Of a stretch of 64,000 bases of DNA, positions 46,970 to 58,224 are shown piece by piece. Made by a program: the position numbers and the translations under genes. The stretch comes from Litoditis marina (Eukaryota; Nematoda; Chromadorea; Rhabditida; Rhabditidae): assembly GCA_964036275.1 (NCBI GenBank), contig OZ038435.1, positions 27,199,521 to 27,263,520 on the forward strand. The letters are read 5' to 3'. Under the pieces are notes generated by a model that saw only the letters and a list, made by a program, of their open reading frames with translations, did not search any database and was not told the origin of the DNA. The first letter of the stretch is position 1. Each line of letters begins with the position of its first letter.

Positions 46970-49900
46970 CCGTTCCAGGTCTTCCTATTTTCCAAGGATG
47001 AGGTGGACCACAGACCACAACTCGGTGGTTATTGGTATCAGCAATGAGAATATCGTCCGTTTCAGAAAGACAAAATCCGGATGGGCAGTGAAGCTCCCGA
47101 ATGGTTGAACCTTGATTGCTCGTTCCGAAAACGCTGAACAGACAAGTTAAGTGATAATACAACAATTGCGTGGTACCGCTTCACTTCACCGTGATGTCTA
47201 GATGCTAAAAAGAATAAACTAGCTATTTAACCGACCTAAAGATAGATCATATCGAACAATAGAAAAAATAACAATTCTGATTCATGGCTGGCCACATATA
47301 TCTCATTCCAAAATACCGACCTGTGAATCTTCAAATCAGTAACTCTTGACTGTGACTCTTGTGGCGAGGTGCGCTGACTTCCAGGACCTTCAGGTGCAAC
47401 TGGTGGGGCACCGGATCCGAGTGACATATTTCCGAGACCACTGAGAGAGAGGAGAGGATCCACAGCACCGCCAGGGGGCAGATTTCGAAGTCTCGCTTGT
47501 TGCTGAAATGCTCACTATAAGAAATGACCTCACACACCAGTGGTCGTATCCACCAACACTGTTTCTATGTCCTGGGTAAAAATACCTATCTAAAATTGTG
47601 CTCTTGTTCGTGAATGCCCCCCCCCCCCCCTGGGGCACGAAATTATTCGGAAATAAGCTGAATTTTTTTTCGTAATTTTAGTAAGTTTTTCAAAATCTGT
47701 CACATTTCCCACGTTTTTAGGTGAGTTCCTATTTTTTAAGGGGGGAGGTAGTACTGCCCGAAAATTCGGAAAACTTCACCCCTGGAAAAACCCGTTTACA
47801 CGAGTAAAATACATAAATCAAAGTCCCAAATAGGCAAATTTGTTCCGGCATGGGCGGAATATACACCCCCTTTTTCAAGTTTCCCCATGTTATTCGTACA
47901 ATTTTCTGGAGCATGAATGATCTCTGAAAACATAACCTTGATACTCACCATTAAGAAAGCAGGGTTATTCATTCCATTGTTCTGGAAGACCATTGCCGCT
48001 ACCTGTAACAATATCAACAGTAATCTAGTTCAATAAGTCCCTGTTTACTTACCAGCAGAAGTGCGTTCAAAACAACGTCCAAAACATGTGTCGTAACCAC
48101 GAATAGGCAAATATTTTTTTTGTGAAAGTGGCTGAGATGTACCAAACAGGACAATCAATAGTCCGTTTCCCGGAGTTTCACCCATTACAAAATACGAACT
48201 TAAACGAGTATATTAATATAAGATTGAAATAAAACACACCTGTCTTTGAGCTTGGGCCAAATGTAGAGGATTTGGGAACGCTGCGGCACCGGGTTGTTGC
48301 GGTGGATTGGAGGACGGAGGCCATTGATAATTGTTGTAGACTGCAGCCAAGTTTCCACCCATCGGAGGCTAAAAAACGAATATCATTCGTATACGATATC
48401 AATGTTCTCTTACCTCGGGAAAATTGAAGTATCGCCCCCCACTTTAGTTGGGTCCCCCCGGTAGCACTTCAACCCCCCACCCAAGCTGAAACCTGAAAAT
48501 CTAGGGGGGGGACTAAACTCAACTTCGACATTTACTATTTACCCCCCACCTGCGTCGGCGGGGGGTCAAACTTCAACGAGTGGGGGACTGAACTTCAATA
48601 CCGGAAATGTTTACGTTTTACCCCCCACCCTCAAACTTTTGTATTGCAGGTGATAAATTGAATTATCACCCACCGGTGGGGGGGGGGGGGTCAAACTACA
48701 ATTCCCCAAACGCAATACAATTTCAGAAAGGTGGGGGGTAAAAAATCAATGTTCCCCTTACCTCAACTCCATTCATATTCAGACGATTAAACATTATTTC
48801 TTTCCAGAAAATAATTTCCAAAAATTATAAATTAACGAATACACTGACAAGAAAATTAACACCCGATAAATCATTATAATTTTGCTAGCGAGTTCTAAGC
48901 TGTACTAAATAATTGCAATAACGTATTATTGAAAATATTATGCAGAGACTTGATACTACAGCTATAATATGATATTAGACAATGACACTAAGAGAATGTG
49001 TCGTTCCTTGAGACGTACCATTCCATTGTTGACTGATACAAGAGCTCCAGGTCCAGCCAGCGGTGGGATTCCAATTGGCATCGGTACCTCTTTGTTGGGG
49101 TGAACTGGAGGAGAAGGTGCTGATATCTCAGGAGGATTACTGCTTGGCGGCCAGCCTCCAAAAGTATCAGTCATACCACGACTTCCTCTGCAAAACCGAA
49201 ATGATTGAAAAGTAGTGTTAGTGTGTAGCTTCATCCATTTCTGGCATATAGCATCAGACAACGATCTATGAGAATATTCACAGATATTTTTCGAGTGAAG
49301 TACGTCACATTACTGTTTTTTTAAATGAGCACGCATATATCTGCAGAACAGTTCAACTCCCTTTCGATACTTATCTGTGGTATCTGGTCGTGGCCAATTT
49401 GTCTTTTTTGACATAAATTTGAGATATTACAAATTCGAGACAATCACAGGTTAAACAAATCTTTGAATAACATTAGCACTCTACGTGTGCGCGGAAATTC
49501 AAACTATTTATAATGAACCTACTTTTTCCGCTCGGTACCAATGGCGCCCAGAGCAGCCGACGTTTGTCCATTGAAACCAGCACGCTGCCAGTCTCCATTT
49601 TCTTGAGTGGAACGTTGAGTTTGTGAACCGTATTCGTTCGCTGACACATTAGACGATGATTCTTTCACTGAGGCTGAAACCATGCGCCCTGAAATTTTAT
49701 TTTGGGAAACCCCACCTAATGAATGATAAAGATAGGTGATAAAGGTTGACCTCTATTTTCAGAACAGGAAGATAGACACAACTAAGATTTGAGTGGCCAT
49801 ACAAACCAAAGAATAAACTAATGAAATGAAAAGCAGAATCCAGATTCCCAGACGTAGAAATTCAATGGCTTACCGACAACAACACCACAAATAGATCCGA

Positions 49901-52900
49901 TTTGTGAATCAAGCTGCTTCTTTGACAGCGGTTGAAACTCTAGTTCGACCTGACAATACACAAAATTGAAAGCAGCTCACTCCAATAAATTTAACAGAAT
50001 ATGAGCTAAAGATAATTCAGGCTGCTTCCACCATATTCAAATTCAAAAAGCGTATTAGGGTGAAGAGAACTGCAATTCTTTTGACCTAGATAGGCTTCTT
50101 TTCGCAAATCACTGTTTCTAAGTAATATCGGAAAGATAAAAGAAACCTATAACCTACAGCAGCGTGTATATATATACTGAGCGTAGCATTAGGGTGGATA
50201 ACCGTGAACATACTTGGATTCCGAGAGCGGGCATCGTGTGAGCTAGATTGTTCAATTGTTGAACCACCTTCCGGCGACTAGCCAGCAGTTCCATTCCGTT
50301 AGATTTCTCAAGAAGACGGCCAGTGAAGCTGAAGCGAACTGTTGAGCCAAAGGAGAAAAGTCACTAGTAAACGTAGACTTGTGAACAGTCAAGTAAGCTA
50401 CAATTTGGTATTGACCGACAACTGTGAATAAAAACTGCCCTGAAAACAAGTCCTGACGACAGGGGTAGCTACTCTTAACTTACTTCAGCGCATCGGTGAC
50501 ACGAGCTTCGTTCAGATTCATCTTATGATAAAGATCTTCAATACTTTGTTCCTGTCTGTGACGGGCTTCATCCAATTCCGCGAGCTGTAAATACAAGAAA
50601 ATATCTACATGCAGAAAAAACTGACGCCTAATAAAAAAAGTTCAAAACATGGTATTTAAGGTCGTTTAATTGTTTCATAAGATTTTTTAAATCTTTCCAA
50701 TACGTTTTTAATAACTGAAGGTTAAAGGTAAAGATTCACTTTTTTCGCTTTGGCTTCCTCAAGTGCTTTGACCAGATCCTCAAATGACTGTTCTAGTCGA
50801 GCTTTGGCGATTTCATGCTGATCGAACAACGTTGCCGAACGATCCGGAATGGCACTCCACTCTGACATAGATTCTCTCCACTGAAAATGTCCGAATAGTT
50901 TCTAATCAATGAAAGTATTAGTCCTTTTTTCGACAGAATTACAGCTCAAACACATACATACCTTCTTATCCACTTTATCAGAGAGAGATTTGATCTCTTT
51001 TTGAATTGCTTTCACAACGAGATCATTCACTTCGATCACCTGAAAAAGATAGTTAAAATCAGTCTTATGGTTTAGATCTAAGCGATATGATATTCTGAAT
51101 TCGTCTTTAATTAATTCCGTTTTTTCTAATATTAGTTTGCACATTAAATTATTACGGAAAGCCAGACTATGGACACACTTATGAGTACAATAAACAAGAC
51201 AAACCTTGTGATTGACATGTTCCATTTCGAGACAATTCTTACATGCCAGTGTTTCGCAGGTTGCGCATAACATTTTGAATGGTAGAAAGTGATTGGGGCA
51301 CAATACTGGACGAATGTCACTTCGTTCACCGCGGCTATCGAGGTCGGCGTATGTTGAAGCCTGCAAAACACATCCGTTGTTTATCTAGTATGATACAATG
51401 GTCGTTAGAGGAAGTAATTTGATTTTAGAAAAAAACTACATTTGAAGAAGGACGATTATGTGGTCCAATCGCAACGGTTCAGTCCTTTAAACTGCAATAC
51501 ATTTTTCAATTGCAGTTTTAAGGATCGTTGACACGGGATTGGTCCACATAATCGCCCTACTTTAATCGAATAAACCAGTTTATTTTAAATATTAGCGAGA
51601 CCATTGCCGTATATGCGTCATAGGCAGGGTTCATACTTCCTGTCGCTGAATTCGGCGACAGCAGCAGTCGCCGCGTAGCATTTTCAAAATGCTGCTGTCG
51701 CTCATATTGGCAGCAGCAATGTTGCTTGATCTAGCTACCAAAAAGTATGAACGATTTTTTCTTCGATTTGTACTAAATGTCAAATTTTGTTCAAAAACCA
51801 TGATCTTTTTCAAAAATGTTAGTTTTACTTGATAATTCTGGTCTAGATTGTTCGAAAAACCTTATTGCATGGTTATTTGGTGGAAATTTCTATCATGATA
51901 TAATGAGTGAATTTTTTATAAGACCCAATGTTTTACTCTCGATTAATGATATATTTTGTTTTGAAACCCACTCACAAGTTCGAAAGTGTGATTTTCCGAG
52001 TTTCAATAAACTTACATAAGAATAATTTGTTTTGATAGCTTTAGAAAGTCCAAAATCAGATTATTTCCCACTCCAACTACCGGTGAACAATCTTGATACA
52101 AGTGATATATATATATTAACTGAGTTAGTAAATACCATAATAATCATTAGAATTTGAGAAATTGAAGGAATGAAGAAAAAATTAAGCAAAAACCAATCAG
52201 CGACGCGTCGTGTATTTTACTAGCTAGTAAACTACACTTGTCGCTGAGTTCGGCAGCAATTGTCGCTGAATTAAGCGACAACGACATGACTTGGCAACAA
52301 AAAGTATGAACACCCAATTGGCGACGCGACGTCGCTGTAGCGCAATTCGGCAACAGGCGACGCGATCGATAATCATGATTTGTGTATTGTCGCGCGTGTT
52401 GCGGAATTCAGCGACAAGAAGTAAGAACCCTGGCATACCGAACAAATTTTACGACTAATAAAAATCACCAACCTCATGCCCATCGAACATCCTCATGACG
52501 CTATGAGCGGCCAGACAATTCGAACAAAGATCGGATTGACATTGTTTGCAAAAGGCTACGGCCGATTGCTCACTTTTACACGCACGACAACGACGTTCGC
52601 TGCGCACATCCTCGTTTTCAGACAGCCGAACCTGTAACAACTACACTTCATGAGGCGAACCAAAATCACTTTATAATAAGCTCCACTACCCTTTGAATAG
52701 CATCCTACGTCTGATGTAGCTTCGACCACCAACTTATTTTACACAACTCTGCCTTTTTTGCACATATGATTCAGCACGCAACCTCTGCACTATTCTGAGA
52801 ACTAAAAAAAGACTCACATAATCCAGTAACATTGTGTGTACGTAGCGCACATCGTTACCAACGTGAGACTCTTGAGAGCAAATTGGGCATCGGATAACTC

Positions 52901-55199
52901 CTGGAGGGGTGGGACGCTCACGAACTGGAACAAAAAATATTGATGTCCACACAAATTGCTGAGATAGAGCATCGTACTTTGGCAAAACTAACACTGGCTG
53001 AATAGCTTAAAATCATTGAACAGAATAATTTTGTGGTCGAATAAATATGCCATCATTTTAGTGGGCGGTTTTTGGCTGAAGAATTCATAATTATTTTCCA
53101 AAGTATTTGGTTTGAATTTGTGTTCAATCACGTATTTTCATGAACTTATCCTAACAAATTATCTGAGACAACTAGAAATTCGGACGGAAGATCATACCCT
53201 TCGGTCCTTCAAGTTCGCAATCGGTTGGTTCTCCGACAGCCAGCTCTTGAGCTTTTTGCGCTTCTCTTCTTCCATCAAGTTGGGCAATGATACAATCCTC
53301 GCACATGGAGTGAAGACAGTCAAGAACACGAGGCTAAACTTCCAATGTCTTATAATGGAACTATACACAAATCAAAAATTACGAGTGTACCTGGTTAAGT
53401 GCCATACATACTTGGTGCGTCTGCGGGCGGCTGCGGGCGTCTGCGGCGCGGGTAAACTAGTGGTTTGCCCGCAGACGCCCGCAAACGCCCGCAAACGCAC
53501 TCCAATTGAAGTATGTACGCGCGTCTGCGGCTGGCTACGGCGCGGTTCCCCTCACTTGAGTTTCAAATAGAAAGTTTGAATTTATTGTTGAAATTATGAT
53601 TCTTCTCCCCTTATTAAGAATATTAGTCATTTATCACATCAATGCTAATAATGTTTATCCCTCAATATTTGTAAATCACTTGATTATCGTTGATCTCCAA
53701 CTGGTCTGTTGAAAATTCATGGAATATCATTATTAGATTACCGCTTGCCGAATCAACTTCTTTCTAATCCTAAACGTTTTTCCGATTCTGAAACTTTTTT
53801 TTCAAATACAAAACAAAAGAAAAGGAGACATTCACTTTGAACTGATCAAAAACTGATAATAGAGTGCAGCAGTGCAGTGAATATCGAGTAGAATACAAAT
53901 ATATATTTAAATAAACTATACTAAAGTAACTTGATGGGTTTAATAATGATTTTTAGAACATTAGTGATGATATGTCGAGAATGATCAATCCAGACGCAGA
54001 GAGCCGCTGCGGCAATATTGAATTGAATCATTATTGCCGCAACTGTGTTTGCGGCTGTCTGCGGCCCCGCCCGCAGACGCCCGCAGCCGCCCGCAGCCGC
54101 TTTTGCCCGCCGAAGTATGAATGCGCGGCAAAACGCCGAGAGCCGCCACCAGCCGCACATTCGATCAATAATCAGGGGCGCCATACTTATATCATATGCC
54201 GCCCGCAGACGCCCGCAGCCGCAGCCAAGTATGTAGGGCACTTTACAAGTTCAACCAACAAGACCATAATAATTCCACCCAGTAGTCATTGGAGAGAGAA
54301 ACATTTACGGGGTGGGTACGTCTTGTCTCTTGCACATCATATAATCCAAAACATAGGTAGAATACCCCGTCAAAATGGCGCTGATCCATGTTCATTTTTG
54401 GTTGTTTTCTGACACGTAGGATGATTTTTAGAAGCGAAACTGTTTGAAACGCGACAAACTAGAGAAATAATCACTTTTGCAGAGAGATAATGCCCATTTC
54501 TAGAGTGACGCACGTTCATTTTAATTGCGTGGTCATTGAACTATTTTACCTATGATCCAAAAGCTTGCCTATAGGCATCATCTCTCGGAGAAACTGCTAG
54601 TGCTGAGAGTACCCAAAAAATATAATAATTACGATGAATACGTTTACCTTGACACAGCAGTTCAACCACAATCACGACAGCACTGACCTTTCTGAAATCT
54701 TTGTGGCAATATGGACAATGAACATGTTCATCCAGTGGAAGTGGCTCAGTATCCAATAACGGACTGGATGTGATCGATCTGAAAAGCGGGAATAAAAAAT
54801 ATAATTGAAAAAAGGCATCCCTTCTTTATAACACTAACAAAGAACGTGCATGAGTAAAATGAACAAGGATCGAATTCCTGTGATAATAACGTGAAGTTTG
54901 ATTGAGAATTTCACTATTTCATAACTGCAGACCAGTTCAATCAATTTAACTCACTTGAAATCTCACGTATTCCATTAGAAATACCAATTTTCTAATCGAG
55001 CACAGCTGATTGCGAGGGTGATTATACTACCAACTACCTTTTCATAGCTAGTGTAAAGATGACATTTTTTTATTCGTGAGTATGGCTACCTGTATATATC
55101 ACTCTTCTCGCTTTTTCCATCTTTCAAGCTTGGAGGGCTGACTGAGTCATGGGCGTGATTGCTCATAGGTGAACCGAGACGTCCATTCACATCACCCAT
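44067..55199 (-). CDS. TRIM-NHL protein of the NCL-1/Brat type (RING, two B-boxes, coiled coil, NHL propeller)
   Basis: Twenty-three exons give about 949 aa, all phases matching: 55199-55090, 54778-54688, 53333-53198, 52924-52818, 52631-52473, 51360-51205, 51039-50962, 50880-50740, 50584-50484, 50328-50214, 49949-49874, 49688-49523, 49187-49019, 48368-48240, 48002-47949, 47502-47321, 47133-46971, 46640-46493, 46192-46040, 45870-45733, 45446-45379, 44732-44628 and 44171-44067. RING: CPYCHKDF, LDCLHSMCEDCI, CPICSQES. B-box 1: CRACKSEQ to CSNCLAAH. B-box 2: CPNHFLPFKMLC to CLEMEHVNHK. A charged coiled coil follows, then about 220 Gly/Pro/Asn/Gln-rich residues, then NHL repeats from about 656 (ILIADTNNHRVVV, IYITDFKHHCVQVFNIEGQF, VLVADTHGNHLHVVVFNPTG). 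The last repeats resemble Brat/NCL-1, which bind mRNA, repress translation and limit nucleolar size. Upstream non-coding or trans-spliced exons are possible. Introns carry many MITEs. Confidence 0.85.
44345..44500. repeat. Dispersed repeat, copy in the last NCL-1 intron
   Basis: Moderately similar to 18740-18880. Shared words include TGGGTAACCAAACTA, TGCGACT, TTGAAA, GTGATTCA and CCAACA. No ends are defined. See the partner entry. Confidence 0.45.
44810..45035. mobile_element. MITE family H with CAGGGATG ends, in an NCL-1 intron
   Basis: Termini CAGGGATGACCAAA and TTTTGGTCATCCCTG form a 14-bp inverted repeat. Exact 8-bp duplication CTCTTATA at 44802-44809 and 45036-45043. CAGGG...CCCTG termini with 8-bp duplication are canonical for hAT elements. 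Two runs of 10 G lie inside. No coding capacity. Confidence 0.92.
46908..46967. repeat. (TA)n microsatellite abutting an NCL-1 splice donor
   Basis: About 30 TA units end directly in the donor: read on the minus strand, exon 47133-46971 is followed by GTAATATATATA. Length change here would alter the intron but leave the GT intact. Confidence 0.95.
48417..48756. mobile_element. MITE family E, copy 2, in an NCL-1 intron
   Basis: Starts GGGAAAATTGAAGTATCGCC and ends AAAAATCAATGTTCCC. Exact 8-bp duplication CTTACCTC at 48409-48416 and 48757-48764. Contains many G/C runs of 6-12. Inserted immediately downstream of a potential donor site of the short exon 48794-48762. Confidence 0.9.
48762..48794 (-). 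other. Possible alternative first exon of the NCL-1 gene
   Basis: An 11-codon frame MFNRLNMNGVE starts at ATG and ends with a GTAAGG donor in phase 0, compatible with exon 48368. An in-frame TAA lies just upstream of the ATG, so it cannot be an internal exon in this phase. It could start a short isoform with only the low-complexity part and NHL domain. The donor itself overlaps the MITE E target duplication. Confidence 0.3.
51442..51565. mobile_element. MITE family B, copy 4, in an NCL-1 intron
   Basis: Foldback with AGAAGGACGATTATGTGG ends. The right TTAA is intact and the left is TTGA. Orientation matches copy 3. It lies between the B-box 2 and B-box 1 exons. Confidence 0.88.
51625..52432. 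mobile_element. hAT-like non-autonomous element with CAGGGTTC ends
   Basis: Ends CAGGGTTCATACTTCCTGTC and CGACAAGAAGTAAGAACCCTG form an imperfect inverted repeat. GTCGC/GCGAC words recur at both ends (CAGCGACAA, TTGTCGCTGAATT, GCGACGCG). I see no clear target duplication. Size is 808 bp, with no transposase. It lies in the same NCL-1 intron as MITE B copy 4. Confidence 0.75.
53397..54243. mobile_element. Inverted-repeat element with CTGCGGGC-rich ends
   Basis: Left AAGTGCCATACATACTTGG and right CCAAGTATGTAGGGCACTT form an inverted repeat. Inside each end are arrays of CTGCGGGCG or CGCCCGCAG words, with an internal second pair near 53495-53545 and 54045-54170. No target duplication is clear. 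The 847-bp element lies in the NCL-1 intron that splits the RING domain. Its GC-rich ends contrast with an AT-rich middle and neighbours. Confidence 0.75.
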
Positions 55200-55919
55200 T
55201 TCTGGGTTAAAGGACCTGTACAAAAAACAGATTGGGCTACATAGTATGAGTGAACACAGATGGCAAATCGAACTTTTTAGAATACACTTTAAATATAAGT
55301 TGTCGAACCATCTGGAAAAACAAAAAAACAAACAAATTAAGTCTTTTACTATTGTTGAACCACCTGGAAAAATGAACGCTTAATTCACTGAATGGAGGTA
55401 AGGATGTTGCTAGAGTAGAACACATGATAACCCGTCCATGCAGGGAAAATCTTGAGTGGCTTAAATTTTGGAAAAAGCTCAAATTTTTGAACCGACAAAA
55501 TTAAGCATTATTTCTACTAATCCAACTGAAGGTATAGCCGTCTATAAGTTTATTCGGCGAAAAATCATTTCCTACATATCTTTCTCGAACGATCACGTAC
55601 GAAAAGCACATAAACTTCCCAAGTTTTATTAAAACTTTCAAAAAAACGTGACACAATTGTTAATGACGTCATTTTCACTAAGTCGTCGCGCGGTACGTCG
55701 AATACTCAGTGCATTAACAGAGACCGAGATTTCATCTCGCAACGAAATACGAAAACTTATGGCAAAATGCCAAATCTAGTTTCTTCGATCGATATTGTCT
55801 ATTAGACGATAATAATAATTTAATTAATTGGGTCCTTTTTATTTTTTGTTACAGTTTTTATCCATTTTCATAGTCACAATCAGAAAGATATTTTCCTTTC
55901 CGACAAATTAATTTTCAGA
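55200..55919. promoter_or_regulatory. Divergent upstream region of NCL-1-like and ADAT3-like genes
   Basis: The start codons at 55199 (-) and 55920 (+) face apart, 720 bp. ADAT3 is preceded by AATTTTCAGA, a likely trans-splice acceptor 1 nt before ATG. The NCL-1 ATG lies in an exon beginning after TTTTGTACAG, so its true promoter may be further upstream in this region. A full CRE palindrome lies at 55664-55671. Confidence 0.45.
55664..55671. promoter_or_regulatory. TGACGTCA palindrome (CRE/ATF-type site)
   Basis: Perfect 8-bp CREB/ATF consensus, 249 bp before the ADAT3 start. Function is inferred from consensus only. The same palindrome recurs in the tandem array at 62740-63360, so chance or a repeat origin is possible. 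Confidence 0.4.
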
Positions 55920-58224
55920 ATGACTTCAGTGGAGTTACAAGAAAAAACACTGGACAGTCCTCCTTCTAAGAAAAGGTGCTGTTATCCTTCAGTTCCTGAA
56001 GAATTTCATAAAATCACTGAGTGAGTTTCTGTTTATCTTTCACGCTGCTCTCAGTCAGTGTTTACGGAATATTTAAGTTATAACATGTTTTCTATTAGGA
56101 AAATGGAAACTATTGTATCGGACAGCTGTATGCAAACTTGAAAGCTTTAGATTTCAATACAACCAAGCTAAACGTTTCGTATAGAATACATTACCAAATA
56201 ACAAATATATTCATGACATTATGCATTTTCACCGTTCTCTCAAATTTCTGTTGACCATCTCTGTGTTCTTGAATTTTTCATGCGGTCACTATGAAGAAGA
56301 TTTTATTGGTATAAGTCTGGTTGAAGGGTACTGCCAATTATTGATGAGTCGCTTCGCACTCAAACGGTTCCTCTCGACAAGTTCTATGTTGCCTGCGTGC
56401 GAGACAAGAAGAAGATAGGGGTCCTTCTCAAGAATTTACCCGAAATTCCTGTCTCTCATTCACATCTAAAGCGCGTTGATAAATGTGGACGTGTCCTCAT
56501 TCAGTGTGCGAATAGATCGATCTCGGACGACGTGAATACATTATTGTCTGCCAATAATGTCCTGAAGGAAGATATTGAGGTCAGAGATCTTGATCTTCTC
56601 ATCATTGAACAAATGTTTTGAAAGTATATGTTTTGATCGTATATCAGCAAATTTGACCAACCTTTTCACGGTCATCGTAGTTCGAATGAGTCGCTTAATG
56701 TCATAGTTGTGTGTCTAAGTGTCTGCGGGAAACGAGTGATTAAAAGTGTTCAATTTTTCTAGTATATATCGAATGATTTGTTGTTTAAATCAGTATCACA
56801 TACTTCTACCATATTGATGATGCAGAGTTTAGGTTGTGGATGTTCCTTCGATTAAACCGGTTACCAGGCGACAGTTTGACTGGTCAAAATCATACTGGTC
56901 CACTTCATTTCATCCCAACGCCGTATGTTCGATTTGTTGATTTTCCGAATGTTTCTCGTGGAAATTTAAAGTTTTTGTTGTGCATTCACTCGTCTAAATC
57001 ACTCATCAGTATAAATAAAATACTTTTTTGTTGGTTAGGAACTCGAACAAACCCTCAGCGAATCGTGCTTCAGTACATCAGACCTGCAATATATTGAGAA
57101 GTGGACAAATCTGGCCAAAGAAGTCGGTTGTGTAGTTGTACAGGTAACATATAATTGATACTTCCCTTTTTTTATGTATTTGAAATGAAAATAATTTGAC
57201 CAATAATGTATGGTCGTCTGGAGCTAACTGTGGCTGGCAACTGCGTGATGTGAGGGCGTGAAGAAAGTATGATTTTACAAGTTAACATGAAAAACATGCT
57301 TGAGCCACTAGAACAACTGTTAATTCAAATTCAAACTCTTGTTATTATTCTATCAACAATCATTATAGACATTTTTGACCAAGTATTCTTAAATTCACGT
57401 TATACACCGACATTCGCTGAATGTTTCTCGTGCAGAATGGAACTCAGCTAGTGACCGGCTGTCAAGGCTCAACATTGCTGTCACATCCTGTTATGCAAAT
57501 GGTGAACACTCTGGCTGAAACGGACAGAAACAGTTCCGAGTATCTTGCTACGGGTTGTGATATTTTTCTACGCAACGAGCCTTGCGCCATGTGTGCTATG
57601 GTGAGTTTAATTTTCGATTTATGTGGGGAAAACATGATATTCGAGCTGTAGAACACAAATAAAAGAAAACACAAATAAACACAAATAAAACACGTTTATG
57701 ATCAACTCCAGGAGCTGAGAAAAACGTTGTCAGTGAAAATGGAGGATAACGTAGAACGTATGGATAAGTAATCTTTCAATAGTACGAAATATCTGCTCTT
57801 CCTCTCCGTAGTGTTATATTTGGAGTGCACGTTTCTATTCTATATTTTGACAGGCGCTGGTTCACGCTCGGGCTGAGAGGGTGTTTTTCGCCCAGAAAAC
57901 AACAAACGGTGTTCTGTTGTCAGGTAACTGTTCATCTTATTCAATATGAAATTAGATGAGTTAAACATAGCACATCCATATGATATTAGAACTAGAACAC
58001 ATCGAGCATTGTCTAGTAGTCGTGGCATCTGCATCACTTCTAGTACTAGCCAGTAAACAGTGTCGCGAGAAGTTAAATGCAATACCGTAAAAGATTCAAT
58101 TTCGTAAATGTTTTGTTGTTTAGGTAGTTGGCAACTTCATCTTCAATCTCAGCTCAATCATCATTACAAAGCCTTCCATGTGAAGTTCGACAAATCAACG
58201 CCGAATTCAGTATGTGGGAAATAG
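55920..58224 (+). CDS. ADAT3-like subunit of tRNA A34 adenosine deaminase
   Basis: Seven exons give 294 aa: 55920-56020, 56327-56579, 56833-56922, 57039-57143, 57436-57600, 57854-57923 and 58124-58224, all in phase. The N-terminal part has EVLPIIDESL and VDVPSIKPVTRRQFDWSKSY, as in ADAT3. The deaminase domain has H200-P-V at the HAE position (LLSHPVMQMV) and the zinc cysteines C233 and C236 in EPCAMCAM, followed by ALVHARAERVFF. ADAT3 pairs with catalytic ADAT2 to convert A34 to inosine in tRNA anticodons. Like known ADAT3 proteins it lacks the catalytic glutamate (V202 here), consistent with a structural, tRNA-recruiting role. The QLNHHYKAFHV tail also fits ADAT3. Exon 2 uses a TTGAAG acceptor, somewhat weak. 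AATAAA lies at 58298-58303. Confidence 0.87.

Noticed and set aside
53112..53570. 152-codon plus-strand frame
   Set aside because: It runs antisense through an NCL-1 RING exon and into the CTGCGGGC-rich element; composition is repeat-driven.
53921..54412. Long frames on both strands rich in Arg, Pro and Ala
   Set aside because: They result from CGCCCGCAG-type arrays in the element end.
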